A stretch of DNA of 64,000 nt from Pseudomonadota bacterium (GCA_018823285.1 JAHJIQ010000076.1:1-64000); one strand, 5' to 3'. Numbered from the stretch's first letter, positions 15,473-28,600 are shown. Made by a program: numbers and translations. Notes: generated from the letters alone by a model not told the origin.

Positions 15473-17251
15473 ATGCGTGCACTGAACAAGAAAAGAAAAT
15501 TGTCTTTGCTTCTGTCTTCTGTGGCCTTCTGCTCAGGACTTGCCTTTGCCTTGTCCGCCCAGGCCGACTGGTCGGTCAATGATCCTTTCGTCGTGACCAA
15601 CGATTGCGGCGCTCTGGGCACCAACTGCTCAGGCTACGCGAACACTCAGGCCTCTTTCAATGACCACCACGATAAATTTCCCAAGATGAACAATGCGGGG
15701 GATATCGTCTGGCAGGGCCGACCGTCCGGCGCCTCAAGCTATGATTATGAAATATTCTTGAAGAGCGCCGCTTCCGGACTGATCGAACAGATCACCGCCG
15801 ACTCGAATTACGACAGCTCGCCGACCATCAACGATCTCGGTGAGGTGAGCTGGATGAGTTATGACGGCTCGGCCTGGAACGTAAATCTCTATTCGGGCGG
15901 CACCACCTCAAACATTTCGGCCCCGACCCCGCTTGAGCCGTGGCCGAGGATCAACAACCTCGGCGAGGTCGCCTGGATCCATGTTGACGGCAACGACTAC
16001 GAGATCAAACTGTACTCCGGCGGCACGGAGACCCAGGTCACCGACAATGACACCAATGACGTGCAGATCAGGATCAACGACAACGGGGATCTGATGTGGC
16101 GCGGCCGCGGTGATCTGCAGGCCGACTTGAGTTATGACATCTACACCCGGATCGGCGGCGGCGGGATCACCCAGGTGACCCAGGATGATCTGCTCGACTG
16201 GTCGCCGCAGCTCAGCAATACCGGTCACCTGGTCTGGCTCTCCTACGACGGGGCGCAGTGTGACGTGGTGGTGAAACGGGCCGGGGATGCAACTCCGACC
16301 CAGATCACCTCGACTCCGGCAGAGGACCACAATCCGGTGATTAACGACGCCGGGATCGTCGCCTGGCAGAGTTTTGACGGCAATGACTGGGAGATTTTCA
16401 CCTATTCCGGTGACACCATCACCCAGCTCACCGACAATGATTTTGACGATGTCACCCCGCAGATCAATTCCGCCGGGGAGATCGCCTGGTTCGCCTTCGG
16501 CGGGGATATCGGCGTCTACCTGTTCGAGCCCGACACCGGCACCGTGAGTAAATTGAGCGAGTCCTATACCGGCCACTATGACTCCGTCCCGGACATCAAC
16601 GACCAGGGGAAAGTGGTGTGGAGCGGTTTTGACGGCACCGATTTCGAAATCATCGTCGCCGAGCCACCGGGCGGCATCCATGACGATGTCTATTTTTACC
16701 CCTACACCCTGAACCTGCGCAGCCATGGCAAGAAATTCAAGGCGGTGATCGATCTGCCGTTACCTCACTCCGCCGAGTTTATTGATCCGAAGACGGTCGC
16801 CATCACCATGATCAGCCCCGCCAATTCGCTGGCCGAGCCTTTGCCGGAGCCTCTTTACAGCAATGGTGGAGGACGGGTGGGTGATAGCGACGGGAATGGT
16901 CTGGTGGACATCACCGTCAACTTCGACCGGCAGGCGCTGATCGCCCTGATCGAACCGCTGGGAGTGCTCGGCGAGTTTAAACTGAGCATTGCCGGCAATA
17001 TGTATACCGGTGATCAGTATCCCGGCAATCAGTATAATGGCGAGGTCATTACCGGCGTCAATTCCGTCATGGTCGTTGATCGGGAAATGAAGGAGTTCAA
17101 GAAGGAGCGCACAAAATTCAGGAAACATTCGAAGTGCACCAGGAAAAGAGAAGTTCGCGACCATGATCCGGGTGATCGCAAAGAAGTGAATGAGAGGTAC
17201 GCAAAGCTCGGTAAAAAGGTGATGAAGGGGTTGAAGAAGAAAAAGAGGTAA
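15473..17251 (+). CDS. Exported beta-propeller (TolB-like) protein
   Basis: A protein of about 592 residues. ATG at 15473 gives a signal peptide (basic start ALNKKRK, hydrophobic LSLLLSSVAFCSGLAFALSA). The body holds seven to eight repeats of about 47 residues of the form INDxGEVxWxxxDGxxxEIxLYSGG-TxxIT-D, the pattern of TolB/WD40-like propellers with Asp-rich loops. The C-terminal 60 residues are strongly basic (KKERTKFRKHSKCTRKREV). It likely acts as a periplasmic or secreted binding protein; the partner is unknown. It follows promoter-like motif copy 4 and ends at a double terminator. Confidence 0.75.
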   Translation: MRALNKKRKLSLLLSSVAFCSGLAFALSAQADWSVNDPFVVTNDCGALGTNCSGYANTQASFNDHHDKFPKMNNAGDIVWQGRPSGASSYDYEIFLKSAASGLIEQITADSNYDSSPTINDLGEVSWMSYDGSAWNVNLYSGGTTSNISAPTPLEPWPRINNLGEVAWIHVDGNDYEIKLYSGGTETQVTDNDTNDVQIRINDNGDLMWRGRGDLQADLSYDIYTRIGGGGITQVTQDDLLDWSPQLSNTGHLVWLSYDGAQCDVVVKRAGDATPTQITSTPAEDHNPVINDAGIVAWQSFDGNDWEIFTYSGDTITQLTDNDFDDVTPQINSAGEIAWFAFGGDIGVYLFEPDTGTVSKLSESYTGHYDSVPDINDQGKVVWSGFDGTDFEIIVAEPPGGIHDDVYFYPYTLNLRSHGKKFKAVIDLPLPHSAEFIDPKTVAITMISPANSLAEPLPEPLYSNGGGRVGDSDGNGLVDITVNFDRQALIALIEPLGVLGEFKLSIAGNMYTGDQYPGNQYNGEVITGVNSVMVVDREMKEFKKERTKFRKHSKCTRKREVRDHDPGDRKEVNERYAKLGKKVMKGLKKKKR

Positions 17252-17259
17252 TCCCCGCC

Positions 17260-17289
17260 CATCCCTGCGATATACCGGGGATGTTTTTT
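17260..17289 (+). terminator. Terminator after the propeller gene
   Basis: CATCCC (17260-17265) pairs with GGGATG (17278-17283), followed by TTTTTTA on the plus strand. Confidence 0.55.
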
Positions 17290-17295
17290 ATATGA

Positions 17296-17333
17296 ACCCC
17301 CGAATCCTCTTACGGATTCGGGGGTTTTCTTTT
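17296..17333 (+). terminator. Strong second terminator
   Basis: ACCCCCGAATCC pairs with GGATTCGGGGGT around a short loop and is followed by TTTCTTTT on the plus strand. Confidence 0.8.
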
Positions 17334-17424
17334 GTTAAGATTCCGGAATGGGAAAAAGGGGGGGCGATTTCATTCATGGCCCCGGTCATTCCGCAAAAGT
17401 TCGTGCCGGTACGGCGAGTGGACG

Positions 17425-19524
17425 TTATGCCCCTGCACTTTTTTTGGGGGAAAGGGTGACCAGTTTTTCCCGCGGACCGTCGGCCACCACACGGCCGCCA
17501 TCCAGCGCGATAATCCGTCGGACCATCGCCAGCATGACCGGGCTGTGGGTGGTCATGATCAGGACTGCCGAACGGTCGAGAAGTTTCGGCAGCCGTTCGG
17601 CCAGGAGCCGCTCGCTTTCAGGGTCGAGGCCGAGGGTCGGCTCATCGAGGAGCAGTATCCGGCTCGACTGGGCAAAAACCCGGGCCAGGGCTACTTTCTG
17701 GCGCTGGCCGCCGGATAGATTGCTGCCCCGCTCGGCCAGATCCATCCCCAGGGACATTCGCCCGCTTTTCAGTTCGTTCTCCAAGCCGGAGGCCCAGATC
17801 GCCTCTCCAAAGCGGGCGGCATCGGTACACCCTGAAATACGCAGGTTACTCTCAAGCGTCCCGGCAAAGATCGCCGGGTCCTGGGCCTTATAGGCCAGCC
17901 ACTTGACCCGGTCGAAACGGGAAATATCATCCAGGTCGAGGCCGTCAAAAAGAATCTGGCCCGTATCAGGACGGCACAGTCCGCCAAGGCATCTCAAAAG
18001 GGTTGATTTCCCGGCGCCGGGTCGCCCGAGCAGGGCAATCCGCTCCCCGGGAGCAACCGCAAAGGAGACACCCTCAAGCGCCGCCGGGCGGCCTTCATAA
18101 TGTTTGCCGACGCTGATCACGGAAATATTCCCTGCAATGTCCGGTCTGGGGGTGCATTCCCGTTCGCGAATATCCTCCAGGCTCTCTTCCATTCTTCCGG
18201 AAGCGCGGATGAAATCTTTCCACTTCCCGGTCACCGAAAACAGGGAGGAGACCAGCGCCATGGTCCGGCCGGTCAACAGGTTGCAGGCAATCAGTTTGCC
18301 GATACTTAAGAGCTGGGCATGAATCAGATAGACTCCGACCGTGAGAACCACAACGGTCGTCACCGTTTGCATCACTGTGGCAAAGACCATCGTCTGCTGG
18401 GCGGCCATTCGCCTCCTGGTGTCAAGGTCTGTCGACTGGTCGGCCAACACGCGCCAGCTTCGCAGAAAGGATCCGGCGCCGGGGGTGGTCCGGACGACGT
18501 CAAGACAGTTCAGGGTCTCGCCCATGAAGGAGAGCTTCTGGGTGTTTTTCTGCTCGGCCTCCTTGGACAATCTGGTCTGCCGGGCCTGGAGCAGGAGTCC
18601 GGTCACGGTAAAGAGCAGGACAAGGATCATGGCGACAACCATGATCTGCCAGGCGATGATCCCGATCACCGTCAGATACAGAACGAGAAAGGGGATATCG
18701 GCGATTGCCAGCAGATAGCTCGATGAGACGAAATCGCGCGACTGGGTGAGATCCCGATAATTCGACAGGAAGCGGGGGAAACCGCCGGGGGGAAGCTCCA
18801 CCTGGGAAACCATCCTCGACCAGAGTTTTTCATCGCTCTGCAGGGTCAGGTCGACACTGATCCGTTCGGTGACCCAGCTGCGGACGAGCCGCATCGCGGC
18901 ATCGGTTGCCAGGTAGATCGCCATGCCGAAAACGAGGGCCCAGAGAGTTTCAAATAGGCCATTCAAGGCGATCTTGTCATAGATCAGCAGGGCGAAAATC
19001 GGCAGCAGCAGCTGCCCGGTGTTGATGAAAAGACTGGCGATCCCGACTTCCGCCCAGGCACCGCGGAGCTTCGGCCACAAGGCCGACAGGGAGGCGAAGC
19101 CTCCGGACTTGTCCTCGCTCGGCGCCATGTTCAGGACGACCGCCTCGACATTTTGTTCATCAGCGGGACTGACCTTTTCAGGCAGCGGTGAGCCATCTTC
19201 GGCCAGATATTGCCAGCGGTGCTCAATGCGATACAGGAGAGAAAAGGAGTTGTCTCCATCCCGCAGCAGAATGAGGTTACCGGGAATGCCGAACACCTCT
19301 TTCAATGGGCCGCTGAAATGGCGGGCGGAAAGAGCGTCATGTTCGAGCTTAGGGATTTCGGAAAGCCAGTCAGCGGAAGTAACAAGGCGTCTGAACCCCT
19401 TTTGCCATCGGGAAGCCAGTTCGCGATCAGGACCGCAGAGCGCTGAAACTGCCTGCAGCACAGCTTGTCCGGCAAGAGTTTTCGCAGGCGCTTCAGGAGG
19501 TGTGGGGTGAACTGGTTCGGTCAT
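17425..19524 (-). CDS. Type I secretion ABC transporter (SiiF/LapB-like)
   Basis: An inner-membrane ABC exporter of about 699 residues, the last gene of the sii-like operon. The first 150 or so residues form an inactive C39-like or substrate-recognition domain without a catalytic Cys motif. Next is a six-helix ABC transmembrane domain (about 160-440). The nucleotide domain has Walker A GRPGAGKST, signature LSGGQRQ, Walker B RILLLDEP and an H-loop in TTHSP. It should energise export of the adjacent giant adhesin. ATG at 19524 was chosen; a TTG at 19560 would add 12 residues. A strong stem-loop separates it from the adhesin gene. Confidence 0.92.
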   Translation of the reverse strand: MTEPVHPTPPEAPAKTLAGQAVLQAVSALCGPDRELASRWQKGFRRLVTSADWLSEIPKLEHDALSARHFSGPLKEVFGIPGNLILLRDGDNSFSLLYRIEHRWQYLAEDGSPLPEKVSPADEQNVEAVVLNMAPSEDKSGGFASLSALWPKLRGAWAEVGIASLFINTGQLLLPIFALLIYDKIALNGLFETLWALVFGMAIYLATDAAMRLVRSWVTERISVDLTLQSDEKLWSRMVSQVELPPGGFPRFLSNYRDLTQSRDFVSSSYLLAIADIPFLVLYLTVIGIIAWQIMVVAMILVLLFTVTGLLLQARQTRLSKEAEQKNTQKLSFMGETLNCLDVVRTTPGAGSFLRSWRVLADQSTDLDTRRRMAAQQTMVFATVMQTVTTVVVLTVGVYLIHAQLLSIGKLIACNLLTGRTMALVSSLFSVTGKWKDFIRASGRMEESLEDIRERECTPRPDIAGNISVISVGKHYEGRPAALEGVSFAVAPGERIALLGRPGAGKSTLLRCLGGLCRPDTGQILFDGLDLDDISRFDRVKWLAYKAQDPAIFAGTLESNLRISGCTDAARFGEAIWASGLENELKSGRMSLGMDLAERGSNLSGGQRQKVALARVFAQSSRILLLDEPTLGLDPESERLLAERLPKLLDRSAVLIMTTHSPVMLAMVRRIIALDGGRVVADGPREKLVTLSPKKSAGA

Positions 19525-19604
19525 CAGATGAGGTTCTACCGCGATAGAAAGATTTGTCAAGGCCTGTCAAAGTTTGAAGTTCCCTGTGACAGATTGAGAA
19601 CGCT

Positions 19605-19635
19605 ACCCTTACAGGAATTTGTGTCCTGTAAGGGT
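19605..19635 (-). other. 12-bp perfect stem-loop between adhesin and ABC genes
   Basis: ACCCTTACAGGA (19605-19616) pairs exactly with TCCTGTAAGGGT (19624-19635) across a seven-base loop. There is no T-run on the minus strand, so it is better read as an RNA-stabilising or processing hairpin that separates the adhesin and transporter parts of the transcript, or as a weak attenuator. Confidence 0.7.
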
Positions 19636-19690
19636 CTGAGCTTGTCGCTTTGCAGGTTCAGCTTACATCAGGGAAAGTGATGCATCATGA

Positions 19691-22600
19691 TTAAGCAACA
19701 TCCCAGATGATCTGCGCTAAAACAGTGCCACCAGCTCCCGGGGTGTCATCAATTGTGTAGGTGGCGTCGGTTCCAGTAAATGCCGGAGTCATCTCCTCGC
19801 CTCCGACAGCGGAAAAGGTGAGAGTATCTCCGGCATCAACTCTGATGGTCAACTCCGAAGCGTTGCCGTTATTGACCATGCTCTGGATATCGGCGCTGGT
19901 AATAATAAGCTTTGTATTGACGCCGTCTCCGCTGATGTCGAGTGTTTCCACGTTTTTCGTAATATCGGCAAGGATCGTTAAATCGTAATCCCCTCCCGCC
20001 AGGTCATGAAGCACCACCGTGTCTATATCCATGCCATTAGCATCGGTTCCGCCGTCAATCGCATCCGTTGCAGTAGGCAAAGACTGTGACGAGAGATGGA
20101 AGATATCATTGCCGATATCTCCCGACACCTCAAGGTCCACACCCTGATCGGCAAAGATGGTGTCGTTGCCGGCGCCGCCGTAGAGGCGGTCATTACCGGC
20201 CCCACCCACCAATACGTTGTCAAAACTGTCACCGTAAAGCTGGTCATTTCCCCCGGAACCGGTCAGGTTTTCAATGTTAAAGAACCGGTCTCCCTGGGCA
20301 TCACCAGGAACCAAATCCTGGAGGCTCCAGTTGTCCGGGTTGAGTGAAGCAACAACCCCAGTGCTTATATTTTCATAGGACGCAGTATCGGTGCCGGTGC
20401 CGCCATCCATGGCGTCTCCGCCAGAACCACCAATTAGAGTGTCATTGCCGCTATCACCAAAGAGGATATCATCCCCAACACTGCCATTAAGTGTATCATT
20501 ATCAGCACCGCCATACAGGATGTCATTTCCCCATCCGCCGTAGAGGTTGTCATCACCTGTGCCACCTGACAGGGTGTTGTTGCTGGCATCACCGGCTAGG
20601 GTGTCGCCAAAGGATGATCCTTCAATGTTTTCAATGGAGATAAGCGTATCACCCTGAGCATCCCCTGTGTATGTTCCGAAATTTGGATTAATTGCAGCCA
20701 AGACCCCGGAACTGGCGTGATTATAGCTGGCGGTATCGATTCCTGCCCCGCCGTCCAGAATGTCGCCATTCAGACCGTCGAAACCGCCCAGCCCTTCAAG
20801 AATATCATTCCCGTCTCCACCGACTAGCGTGTTGATCCCATTATCACCTATCAGATGATCATCGTTTGCTGAACCGGTCAGATTTTCAATACTATCGAAT
20901 GTGTCTCCCGCTGCATCGTATGTCTGGATTACAGTGTCACCGAATGTAAAATCTCCTGGAAGAGTGAGTGATGCAGTGACGCCCTGTCCGGACATGCTGT
21001 ACGTTGCTGTATCGATGCCCGCGCCACCATAGAGTTGATCCGCGCCTGCGCCGCCGAGCAGGATATCATCTCCTTCATCACCGTAGAGAATGTCGTCCCC
21101 ATCCTGCCCCTCAATGGTGTCATTTCCTTTGCCGCCATGAATAATATCAATGCCGTCACCACCCCAAATATGATCATGCCCGGCTCCGGCATTTACAGTA
21201 TCGTCACCCCCCCCGGCATCAATATCCATCCCGAGACCAGCTCGCGGCAATACGGCAACAGGCGTTCCGTCGGTATTGTCGGGCACTGTAAAGTCAGACA
21301 CATCCGTGGCTTCTTTCCAACTTAGATACAAGCTGTCCGTTGCCTGATAACTGGTGCCACCAGCCACAACGGTTCCATTCGCAGTGAAATCGGCCCTGAA
21401 CTCTGTTGACCCGGTATCAGTAACTGTATAGACAACATCCACATCGAAACCACCGACCAATGCGGTAATGTCATCAGGGGTAAATGTCCACTCGTTACCG
21501 GTCTGGCTTACTGTTATTCCCGGTCCTGCTTGAAGAGCGAAATCAGGGATAAGATTCCATTCCGGACTCGCCACCAACACTATGGATGTGATTTCTGCGA
21601 AGTTGTTGAAGTTGAAATGCAACCTCTTCACCCAGGTTGATTGGGTTGAATCACCGCTGAATAAACCATTGTTGCCTATCGTGTCAGTTCCGGATGTGCC
21701 GGTTATCACTTCGCGCGTTGCCTGGCCAGCTGGGCTTGCGGCGGCTTCATGGGCGGCAACATCTCCGGCGGGGTCGTAGGCCCCGGCGGGCAGGGTTGTT
21801 GGCGGTATACCTCCAGTTAATTTAAGCTCGGATGACGTATAAAGATTCACATGACATGTCGGAGCTACAGTATCAACCGAATAGGTGAGGGCAAAAGGAG
21901 CATCTGAACTGACAGCACCGGTTCCGGCATTTCCTGCCAAATCTGTATAGCTGCCGGCGATGGTAATAACGTTGCCGGTAGAGGCGGTTTCGATAGAAGG
22001 CGTGAAGGTGGCGGTCCAGGTTATACCACCATCACTACTGGTGAAGACATCATGGCTCCCACTCGTAACTGTTACATCGTCTCCCAAAGCATCTTCGAAG
22101 TTGGTTACCTCCTCGCTAAAGGTAATCGTAATTGTCGAGTGTTCCCCGATTATAAGATCCGTATCCGTCATTTGAATGTTTGTAACCCAGGGGTTCTCTT
22201 CATCCAGGTTGTTCACGGTCAAATTAAAAGCCTCGGTGTGGATCAGCCCGCCACCATCCGTTACCTGGACGTTGATCGCAAGGTCCGGGTTGGACTCGAA
22301 GTCGATGCTTCCGTTAACACGAAGTTCGTTGCCGACAATGCTTACCAGACCGTTATCGGCGTCGTTCGTGCCGTCCCCGGAGGCGAGTGAGTAGGTGAAA
22401 GATTCACCCGCATCAACATCTGTCGCGGAAAGCGTGCCGATAACCGTCCCGTTCGCTGCATTCTCATTCACGGTGCTGCCGGAAAGGGTGATATCGGTCG
22501 GCGCCTCGTTGATATCGTTCACTGCCACATTCAGGGCCTCGGTGTGGCTTAGTCCGCCACTATCCGTCACCCGGATATTGATCGCAAGGTTCGGGTTGGT

Positions 22601-25600
22601 CTCGAAGTCGATGCTTCCGTTAACACGAAGTTCGTTGTCGACAATGCTTACCAGACCATTGTCGGCGTCGTTCGTACCGTTTCCGGAAACAAGCTCATAA
22701 GTGAAGTTGTCTCCAGCATCAACATCCGCCGCGGAAAGCATGGCGATGACAGAGCCCGGTGTCGCGTTCTCATTGACGGTGCCGGTGGAAAGATTGACAG
22801 CAGTCGGTGCATCATTCTGGCCGGTGATCGTGATGGTCGCGGTCTGAGGGGTGGAACTCAGTCCGTTGTTATCGGTAACGGTATAGGTGAAGGAGTCGGT
22901 TGCGGTTGCTCCGGCGGCCAGTGATTCAAACTGTCCGTTCGGATCGTAACTGAAGGTGCCGTCGTCGTTATTGACTACAGTTCCCAGGGTGGTTGTACTG
23001 TCGGTACTGAAAATATGCGTATCACCGAAATCGTCACTGTAATCGGCGGCAACGATGATAGCCGGGCCATCCTCGTTTGCGGCGCCAGCTACAGCAAGGG
23101 CGACAGGAGCATCATTCTGGCCGGTGATAGTGATGGTGACCGTTGCAGTGTCGGTGCCGCCATTGCCGTCATTTACGGTATAGGTGTAGGTTTCCGTCAG
23201 ACTCTGCCCCACGCCCAGCTCCTGAACCGCCGGGTTCGTGTTGTCCAAAGTATAGGTGTAGCTGCCGTCCGTATTGTGAGTGAAAGTTCCGTACTGGTCT
23301 CCATTCGTATAATCAACATTTGTAACCGTTAAATTATTCCCTTCCGGATCACTATCAACACCGTTGCCGTTATCGTCAGTGATCATGTTGCCGTTGACGC
23401 TTATGGTGTCTTCCGCAATAACATTGGTGTTGGCGGTAGCGGTCGGTGCACTGTTTTCGCCGTTGATGGTGATGGTGACGGTCGAAGTATCGGTGCCGCC
23501 ATTACCGTCAGCTATGGTGTAGGTGTAGGTTTCCGTCAGGCTCTGGCCCGGCCCCAGCGCCTGAACCGCCGGGTTCGTGTTGTCCAAAGTATAGATGTAG
23601 CTGCCGTCCGTATTGTGAGTGAAAGTTCCGTACTGGTCTGCACCGGTCTTATCAATTGCAGTAACCATCAAGTTGTCGCCTTCCGGATCACTATCAACCC
23701 CGTTGCCGTCATCGTCGGTGATCATGTTGCCGCTGACACTTACGGTGTTTTCAATGATGCTATTGGTGTTGGCGGTGGCTGTCGGTGCATTGTTCCCACC
23801 GTTAATAGTGATGGTGACGGTCGAAGTATCGGCGCCGCCATTGCCGTCATCCACGGTATAAGTGTAGGTTTCCGTCAGACTCTGACCCAAGCCCAGCGCC
23901 TGAACCGCGGGGTTCGTGTTGTCCAACGTATAGGTGTAACTGCCGTCCGTATTGTGAGTGAAAGTTCCGTACTGGTCTGCCCCGGTTTTGTCAATTGCAG
24001 TAACCATCAAGCTATCGCCTTCCGGATCACTATCAACCCCGTAGCCGTCATCGTCGGTGATCATGTTGCCGCTGACGCTCACACCACCTTCTGCGATGGA
24101 ATTGAGGTTGGCGGTGGCGATCGGAGCATCGTTGGTGCCGTTGATGGTGATGGTGACGGTCGAAGTATCGGCGCCGCCAGTGCTGTCAGTAACAGTGTAG
24201 GTGTAAGTTTCTGTCAGGCTCTGTCCCTCGGCAAGCGTCTGAACCAACTGGTTCGTGTTGTCGAGGGTATAGGTGTAGCTGCCGTCCGGGTTATCCAAAG
24301 TGAAAGTTCCGTACTTATCGGCACCGGTATTGTCAATTGCAGTAACCGTAAAGCTGTCACCTTCCGGATCGCTGTCAACTCCGTAGCCGTCATTGTCGGT
24401 GATTATGTTGCCGCTGACGTTTATGGAGTTTTCAGCAATGGTATTGCTGTTCACCGTTGCGATCGGCGCATCGTTAGTGCCTGTGATAGTGATGGTAACC
24501 GTCTGAGGGGCGGAACTCAGCCCGTTGTTATCGGTAACGGTGTAGGTGAAGGAGTCGGTGGCGGTTGCTCCGGTAGCCAGTGATTCAAACTGGCCGTTCG
24601 GATTGTAGCTAAAGGTGCCGTCGCCATTGTTGACGACAGTGCCCAGAGTGCCGTTGTTATCGATGCTGAAGGTATGGGTGTCGCCCGCATCAATATCACT
24701 GTAATCGGCGGTAATGATAATCGGCGGACCATCCTCGTTTGCGACAGCCGCTACTGTGAGGGCAATAGGCGCCTCGTTGACATCCGTAACATTCAAGATG
24801 ACGGTTTCAACGTTGGAAAGGTTCCCTGCTGCATCCTGGGCCTGGATAGTAAGATTGTAGCTGGTCGTTCCCGATTCGAAATCGATAAAGGCCGCACCTT
24901 CGGCGGTGAGGCTGATCATGCCTGTTTCACTGTCGATCGCGAACAGCGGGTTGCCTGATCCGTCCTGGGGGATAGTGCCGGTGAGGCTGTAGGTAATGGT
25001 GTCGCCGGGCAGGTCTGCGTCGGTGGCGTCTGCGTCGGCGCCGACAATAAATCCGGCGCTTGCGTTTTCGGCAAGGTTCGCGCTGGCGTTATCCACCGTT
25101 AATACCGGTGCGCTGTCGTTCACCGGGGTGAGATGGACGGTGACCGTTTCGATGTTGCTTGGGTTGAAGCCGTCGGTGGCGAGAATCTCCAGGGTGTAAC
25201 TGGTGGGGCCACCGTCATAGTCGATAAAGGCTGCCCCTTCGGCGGTCAGGCTGATCTCGCCGGTGACGGAGTGGATCGTGAAGAGAGCGTTGCCGCTGCC
25301 GTCAACCGGAATGGTCCCGGTCAGGAGGAAGGCAATGGGGTCCGCCGGAACATCCGCATCGGTCACGTCACCGTCGGCGCCAATGATGACCCCGGCAGCC
25401 GCGTCTTCCGGGATGTAGACGTTCGCGTTGTCGACGGTGAGTACCGGCGGGTTGTCGTTCACCGGGGTGAGGTTGACGGTGACCGTTTCGATATTGCTGG
25501 TGTTGGTTCCGTCGGAGGCCTGGACCGCAAGGGTATAACTGGTCTGTCCCTTGTCGTAGTCGATGAAATTGGCACCTTCGGCGGTGAGGCTGATCTCGCC

Positions 25601-28600
25601 GGTACTGTTGTCGATCGCGAACAGGGCGTTGCCGGAGCCGTCGGTCGGCACGGTGCCGAAAAGGCTGAAGGTCACGGTGTCCATCGGGGTGTCACCATCG
25701 TTTGCATCGGCATCGGCACCGGCGATGACCCCGGCGACTGCGTTTTCGGCAAGATTCACACTGGTGTTATCGACGGTGAGGACGGGCGCGTTGTCGTTGA
25801 CCGGGGTGAGGTTGACGGTGATTGTCTCGATATTGCTCACGTTTACTCCGTCGAAGGCCTGAACGTCCAGGGTGTAGCTGGTGGTTCCCGACTCGTAGTC
25901 GATATACGCTGCGCCTGCAGCGGTGAGGCTGATCTCGCCGGTGGCACTGTCAATCCTGAACAGCGGGTTGGTTCCGTCCGTCGGCCCTCCGCCGACAAGG
26001 GTGTAGGTGATGGTGTCGCCTGGAAGGTCCGCATCGGTGGCGTCACCGTCGGCGCCGGTGATGATCCCGGCGGCTGCGTTTTCGGCAAGGTCCACACTGG
26101 TGTTGTCGACGGTGAGAATGGGGGCGTTGTCGTTGACCGGGGTAATGTTGACGGTGACCTGCTCGTTGGCTGCGGACCAGGTTCCGGCTGTGTCTCGTGC
26201 TTCAATGCCAAACTGGAAGCTATTGAAACCGGTTTCGAAATCGTTGGCCTCCGCGATCAATCCGGCGGCGGTCAGGGTGATCTGGCCGCTGCTGTCGATC
26301 CGGAAATAGCCGTCGACACTCAGCTTGCTGTCGAAAGGATCGGCGTCAGCGGTGCTGAAACGGTAATCGGTGATCCCGGTGTCGTCGGTGGCGGCCACGG
26401 TGGCGACCACGTCCCCGGTACCCTGGTTCTCTGCATAATTGAAAGTTTGTCCGGGCAAGACCACCGGCGCGGTGTTGTCGACATCGGTGATGTTGATGGT
26501 GACCGTTTCGGTGTTGCTGGTGTTGCTCCCGTCGTCGGCCTGGATGTCCAGGGTGTAGCTTGCAGGGCCGGTGCCGGAGTTGATATAGGTTGCGCCGGCC
26601 GCCGTGAGGCTGATTGCGCCGGTGGCGGTGTCGACGGTAAAGATGTCGTTGCCGCTGCCGTCCTGCGGGATGGTCCCGGTGAGGTTGAAGGTAATGGTGT
26701 CGGCCGGTGCGTCCGCGTCGGTCGCGTCACCGTCACCGCCGGGAATGATCCCCGCCGCGGAATTTTCCGGGATGTAGAGAATGGAGTTGTCCACCGTCAA
26801 CACCGGCGCATTGTCGTTGACCGGGGTGAGATTGACGGTGACCGTTTCGAGGTTGCTTAAGTTCGCCCCGTCGGAGGCCTGGACGGTGAGGGTGTAGCTG
26901 GTCTGTCCATTGTCGTAGTCGATATAGGCGGCGCCGTCGGTGGTGAGGCTGATCTCGCCGGAGATGCTGTCGATTGCGAACAGCGGGTTGCCGGAGCCGT
27001 CGGTCGGCACGCCGCCGAAAAGGCTGAAGGTGATGGTGTCGGCCGGGTTGTCGCCGTCGATGGCGGCGGCGTCGGCGATGATCCCGGCGCTTGCGTCTTC
27101 GGCGAGGTTGACGACGGTGTTGTTCACGGTGAGGACGGGCGCGTTGTCGTTCGCCGGGGTGAGATTGACGGTGACCGATTCGATATTGCTGGTGTTGACC
27201 CCGTCTGAGGCCTGCACGGCGAGGGTGTAGCTGGTGGCTCCGGCGTCATAGTCGATGAATGCTGCGCCTTCGGCGGTGAGGCTGATTTCGCCGGTAGCGG
27301 TGTCGATCCGGAACAGCGGGTTGCCACTGCCATCGACCGGAATTGTCCCGGTCAGGCTGTAGGTGAGCGAGTCGGTCGGAACGTCGGTGTCGGTCGCGTC
27401 GGCATCGGCTCCGGCAATGATCCCGGCGGCCGCATCTTCGGCAAGATTCACTGTTGCGTTGTCGATGGTGAGAATGGGGGCGTTGTCGTTGACCGGGGTG
27501 AGATGGACGGTGACCGTTTCGATGTTGCTGGTGTTTGTTCCGTCGGTGGCCTGGACGAAGAGGGTGTAGCTTGTTGTTCCCGATTCGTAATCGATGAAGG
27601 TTTCCCCTGCGGCAGTGAGGCTGATTTCGCCGGTGGTGTTGATCGCGAACAGCGGGTTGCCGGAGCCGTCGGTCGGTATTCCGCCTGTCAGACTGAAGGT
27701 AAGGGTGTCGCCGGGTAGATCACCGTCGGTGGCGTCAGCATCACCGCCGATGATAATCCCCGCGCCTGCGTTTTCCGCAATGTAGACATTGGCGTTGTCG
27801 ACGGTGAGGACGGGCGTGTTATCGTTCGCCGGGGTGATATTGACGATGACCGTTTCGATATTGCTCAGGTTGGTCCCGTCGGTTGCCTGGACCCCGAGGA
27901 TGTAGCTGGTCTGCCCGCCGTCGAAGTTGATAAAGGCCGCCCCCTCGGTGGTGAGGCTTATCTCGCCGGTGCTGCCGTCGATCACGAACAGCGGGTTGCC
28001 GCTGCTGTCAGTCGGCACGGCACCGGAGAGGCTGAAGGTGATGGTGTCGATCGGGGTGTCACCGTCGGTGGCGTCGCCGTCGGCAATGATCCCGGCGGCT
28101 GTACCTTCCATCAGATTGACGGTGGTGTTGTTCACGGTCAGTACCGGTGCGTTGTCGTTCGCCGGGGTGAGGTTGACGGTGATCGTTTGGATATTACTGG
28201 TGTTGACTCCGTCGGAGGCCTGAACCTCAAGGGTGTAGCTGGTGGCTCCGGCATCGTAGTCGATAAAGTTTGCACCCTCGGCGGTGAGGCTGATCTCGCC
28301 GGTCGCCCCATCGATCCTGAACAGGTCGTTGCCGCTGCCGTCCTGCGGGATGGTCCCGGTCAGGCTGTAGGTGAGGGTGTCTCCGGGAAGATCACCGTCG
28401 GTCGCATCACCATCGGCCCCGGCGATGATCCCGGCCGCCGCGTCCTCGGCGAGGGTGACGGTGGCATTATCCACGGTCAATACCGGTGCGTTGTCGTTCA
28501 CCGGGGTCAGGGTGATGGTCACGTTTTCAGATGCGGACCAGTGCCCGGCGGCGTCTCTTGCCTGGATGCCATGGGTGAAACTGTTGAGCCCGTTCTCGAA

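Noticed and set aside
25133-26860. A 575-codon open frame on the plus strand, and several similar ones from 20086 to 30300
   Set aside because: They lie antisense to the adhesin gene and mirror its repeat and codon bias. They lack ribosome sites and recognisable domains.
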